Shown here in pieces: positions 61,336 to 64,000 of a stretch of DNA of 64,000 nucleotides. A program made the position numbers and the translations under genes. Where the stretch lies: positions 849,538-913,537 of the forward strand of contig NZ_KQ033885.1 of NCBI RefSeq assembly GCF_000967265.1, given 5' to 3'. The DNA comes from Bifidobacterium mellis (GTDB lineage Bacteria > Actinomycetota > Actinomycetes > Actinomycetales > Bifidobacteriaceae). The notes beneath the pieces were generated by a model. That model made no database searches. It saw only the letters and a program-made list of their open reading frames with translations, and had not been told where the DNA came from. Each line of letters starts with the position of its first letter. The stretch's first letter is position 1.

Positions 61336-63438
61336 ATGGCAGATTTCACATGGTCCGAACTCGATGAGCGGGCTGTCAAGATGGCCAAGGTCCTCTCGGC
61401 CGACGCGGTCGAGAAGGCCGGAAGCGGCCACCCCGGCTCCCCTATTTCGCTGGCGCCCATCGCCTACGCGCTCTACCAGCACTTCATCCGGCACGACCCC
61501 AACGACCCCGACTGGGTCGGGCGTGATCGGTTCATTCTTTCCGGCGGCCACGCCTCGCTGACCCAGTACGTGCAGCTTTACTTCTCCGGGTACGGACTGA
61601 CCCTGGACGATCTGAAGCGCTTCCGCACCGCCGGCACCAGGACCCCCGGCCACCCCGAGTACGGCCTGACCCCCGGCATCGAGATGACCACCGGCCCGCT
61701 GGGCCAGGGTCTGGCCTCGGCCGTGGGCTTCGCCTATGGTCAGCGCTACGAGCGCGGTCTGCTGGATCCGGACGCACCCGAGGGGCAGTCCCCCTTCGAC
61801 CATAAGGTCTGGGTCATCTGCGGCGAGGGCGACGTCGAGGAGGGCGTCTCCTCCGAGGCCAGCTCCCTGGCCGGCGACCAGCGCCTGGGCAACCTGACCG
61901 TCATCTTCGATGCCAACCACATCCAGATCGAGGGCGACACTCGCATCGCCCTGGGCGAGGACATCCTCAAGCGCTACCAGGCCTACGGCTGGTACACCGA
62001 CGAGTTCAGCTTCATCCAGCCCGACGGCTCCTACAAGGAGGACGTCGAGGGTCTGGCTGCCGTCCTGGAGAAGGCCGAGCAGGTCACCGACCGGCCCAAG
62101 TTCATCAAGGTGGACACCCTGATGGCCTGGCCCACCCCCGGCAAGACCAACGATCCTTCAGCCCACGGCTCAGCCCTGGGCGCCGAGGCCGTCGCCGGCC
62201 TGAAGAAGACCCTGGGCTACGACCCTGAGCAGAGCTTCCAGATTGACGAGGAGGCCCTGGCTCACGCCCGCGAGGTCGCCCAGCGCGGTCTGGCCGCCCA
62301 CAAGGACTGGGACGAGAAGTACCAGGCCTGGCGCAAGGCCAACCCCGACAAGGCCGACCTCTACGACCGCATCCATGCCGGCAAGCTGCCCGAGGGCTTC
62401 GACAAGGCCCTGGACGACCTGGAGGCTGGCTTCGAGCCCGGCTCCAAGGTGGCCACCCGCAAGGCCTCCGGCGCAGTCATCAACGCCCTGGCCCCCATCA
62501 TGCCCGAGCTCTGGGGAGGATCCGCCGATCTGGGCGGCTCCAACAACACCAACATCAACGGTGCTGTCTCCTTCGCCCCCGAGGCCGACAAGACCGTCCA
62601 GTGGCCCAAGGCCAGCAAGTACGGCCGCCAGCTGCACTTCGGCGTGCGCGAGTTCGGCATGGGTGCCATCACCAACGGCATCCTGCTGGGTTCGGACACC
62701 AGGCCCTACAACGGGACCTTCTTCCAGTTCAGCGACTATGAGCGCCCCTCGGTGCGCCTGGCCGCCCTGATGGACATCCCCAACCTGTATGTGTGGACCC
62801 ACGACTCCGTGGCCCTGGGCGAGGATGGCCCCACCCACCAGCCCATCGAGCACCTGACCGCCGTGCGCGCCATCCCCCAGATGGAGGTTGTGCGCCCGGC
62901 CGACCAGTACGAGACCGCTGAGGCCTACCGCGCCTTCTTCGAGAAGGACAACACCCACCCCACGGCCATGATCCTGACCAGGCAGGGCGTGCCCACCCTG
63001 GAGGGGACCAAGGCCAAGGCCCGCGAAGGCGTGCGCAAGGGCGCCTACGTGCTGGTCGACACCGAGGGCCAGCCGGATGTGCTGATCATGGCCTCCGGCT
63101 CCGAGGTGCAGCACGCTGTGGCCGCCTCCAAGACCCTGGCCGAGCAGGGCGTCAAGGCCCGCGTCATCTCCGTGCCCTCGCTGGAGTGGTTCGAGGAGCA
63201 GGACGACGAGTACAAGGAAGCCGTTCTGCCCGCCTCCGTCAAGGCCCGCGTCTCCGTTGAGGCCGGACTGGCCACACCCTGGTACAAGTACCTGGGCAGC
63301 TATGGCAAGCCCGTCTCCATCGAGCAGTTCGGCCTGCAGGGTAGCGGCGACGAGAACATGCGCGACCTGGGCATCACCGCCGATCATGTGGTCGAAGCAG
63401 CACAGGCCTCCCTGGAGGAAGTCCGTCGGGCCCGCTGA
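61336..63438 (+). CDS. tkt: Transketolase
   Basis: A 700-residue thiamine-diphosphate enzyme that moves two-carbon units between sugar phosphates, part of the bifid shunt. The motifs are EKAGSGHPGSPISLAP, the TPP motif GEGDVEEGVSSEASS with VIFDANHIQIEG, and VALGEDGPTHQPIEHL in the C-terminal half. The start at 61336 has GGAAGGA 11 bases upstream. It is divergent from hrcA and is followed by transaldolase, with 155 bases between holding a GGGGGCCG/CGGCCCCC hairpin. Confidence 0.96.
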   Translation: MADFTWSELDERAVKMAKVLSADAVEKAGSGHPGSPISLAPIAYALYQHFIRHDPNDPDWVGRDRFILSGGHASLTQYVQLYFSGYGLTLDDLKRFRTAGTRTPGHPEYGLTPGIEMTTGPLGQGLASAVGFAYGQRYERGLLDPDAPEGQSPFDHKVWVICGEGDVEEGVSSEASSLAGDQRLGNLTVIFDANHIQIEGDTRIALGEDILKRYQAYGWYTDEFSFIQPDGSYKEDVEGLAAVLEKAEQVTDRPKFIKVDTLMAWPTPGKTNDPSAHGSALGAEAVAGLKKTLGYDPEQSFQIDEEALAHAREVAQRGLAAHKDWDEKYQAWRKANPDKADLYDRIHAGKLPEGFDKALDDLEAGFEPGSKVATRKASGAVINALAPIMPELWGGSADLGGSNNTNINGAVSFAPEADKTVQWPKASKYGRQLHFGVREFGMGAITNGILLGSDTRPYNGTFFQFSDYERPSVRLAALMDIPNLYVWTHDSVALGEDGPTHQPIEHLTAVRAIPQMEVVRPADQYETAEAYRAFFEKDNTHPTAMILTRQGVPTLEGTKAKAREGVRKGAYVLVDTEGQPDVLIMASGSEVQHAVAASKTLAEQGVKARVISVPSLEWFEEQDDEYKEAVLPASVKARVSVEAGLATPWYKYLGSYGKPVSIEQFGLQGSGDENMRDLGITADHVVEAAQASLEEVRRAR

Positions 63439-63593
63439 ACCCGGCATCGTGATCAATCGGGGGCCGTCCGCGACGCCGGCCCCCTCCCCTGCAGGAGCGC
63501 CCGAAACGCGGGCCTGCGGGAATACAGCAACAGACTTCCCGGTAGTGCATAGTGAATGTGATTCCATCGGGAACCCAAATAAGGAGTGACAAG

Positions 63594-64000
63594 ATGGCAG
63601 AAAATGCAAACACCCAGCGCACCAGCGATTCAGGTGTCTCGATCTGGTTGGACGATCTGAGCCGCACCCGCATCGAGTCGGGCAATCTGCAGCAACTGAT
63701 CGCCGAGCGCAATGTGGTGGGTGTGACCACCAACCCCTCGATTTTCCAGAAGGCCCTGAGCCAGGTGGGTCCCTATGACGAACAGCTCAAGCAGCTGGGC
63801 CGCATCCCCGTTGAGCAGGCCGTCCGCGAGCTGACCACCACCGATGTACGCAACGCCACCGACATCTTCCGCGAGGTCGCCGAGAAGACCGACTATGTGG
63901 ATGGACGCGTCTCCATCGAGGTCGATCCTCGTCTGGCCCACAACACCGAGGAGACCGAGAAGCAGGCCGAAGAGCTTTGGAACAAGGTCGATCGTCCCAA
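63594..64000 (+). CDS. tal: Transaldolase, 5' part
   Basis: The first 135 residues of a transaldolase, cut by the right edge of the window. SIWLDDLSRTRIESGNLQQL, VGVTTNPSIFQKAL and YVDGRVSIEVDPRLAH match class 1 transaldolases of actinobacteria; the catalytic Lys lies beyond. The start has AAGGAG upstream. With tkt it forms the carbon-rearrangement pair of the bifid shunt. Confidence 0.95.
   Translation, partial: MAENANTQRTSDSGVSIWLDDLSRTRIESGNLQQLIAERNVVGVTTNPSIFQKALSQVGPYDEQLKQLGRIPVEQAVRELTTTDVRNATDIFREVAEKTDYVDGRVSIEVDPRLAHNTEETEKQAEELWNKVDRP

Noticed and set aside
63459-63484. GC-rich hairpin between tkt and tal as a terminator
   Set aside because: No T-run follows, and the two genes are in the same direction. 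It may be only a spacer hairpin.

Overview
The window looks like a chromosomal segment of a high-GC Gram-positive actinobacterium, most probably a Bifidobacterium. The reasons are a fused cytidylate kinase-Der protein, PIM-lipid genes (pimA, patA, pgsA) between thrS and yebC-ruvCAB, a perM-purH-sucCD block, hrcA-dnaJ under a CIRCE element, and a transketolase-transaldolase pair as used by the bifid shunt. The species cannot be fixed from sequence alone. An RCC1-repeat surface protein and an orphan type I-E CRISPR array are the least ordinary items in the core-like part.

Layout. Positions 1-29,000 are accessory. They hold a frameshifted GT2 and an intact GT39 glycosyltransferase, a five-repeat type I-E CRISPR array without cas genes, a serine recombinase next to a 16-bp inverted repeat, and a dense run of self-protection genes. 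That run comprises a two-component system with an ABC-2 exporter (7.2-11.9 kb), a TipAS-type MerR regulator with a VOC protein (12.2-13.6 kb), an ECF sigma factor with a second ABC-2 exporter and a lipoprotein (13.9-18.2 kb), a ClbS/DfsB-like protein, an AT-rich SIR2-HerA anti-phage pair (19.5-22.8 kb), a lone MacB/LolD-type ATPase, and an SdpR/SdpI-like pair (26.8-27.9 kb).

Positions 29,000-51,000 are core: cmk-der, rluB, aquaporin, aldehyde dehydrogenase, purH, perM, sucDC, apt, yajC, ruvBAC, yebC, pimA, patA, pgsA, thrS and a PAC2 protein. Almost all are on the minus strand with short gaps or 4-base overlaps. Four tRNA genes (Gly, Cys, Val, Val) follow at 51.1-51.5 kb.

Positions 51,500-64,000 hold a DauR/YheO regulator, a very large RCC1/InlB-repeat cell-wall protein with an 11-base poly-G tract early in its coding region (a likely phase-variation switch), uppP, a fructosamine-kinase-like gene, dnaJ-hrcA with CIRCE, transketolase, and a transaldolase cut by the window edge.

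The best candidate for a notable system is SIR2-HerA, a recognised anti-phage pair carried here on AT-rich, probably acquired DNA within a cluster of antibiotic and bacteriocin protection genes. The phase-variable RCC1 surface protein and the cas-less CRISPR array come next. All calls were made by reading the sequence; no database search was run.
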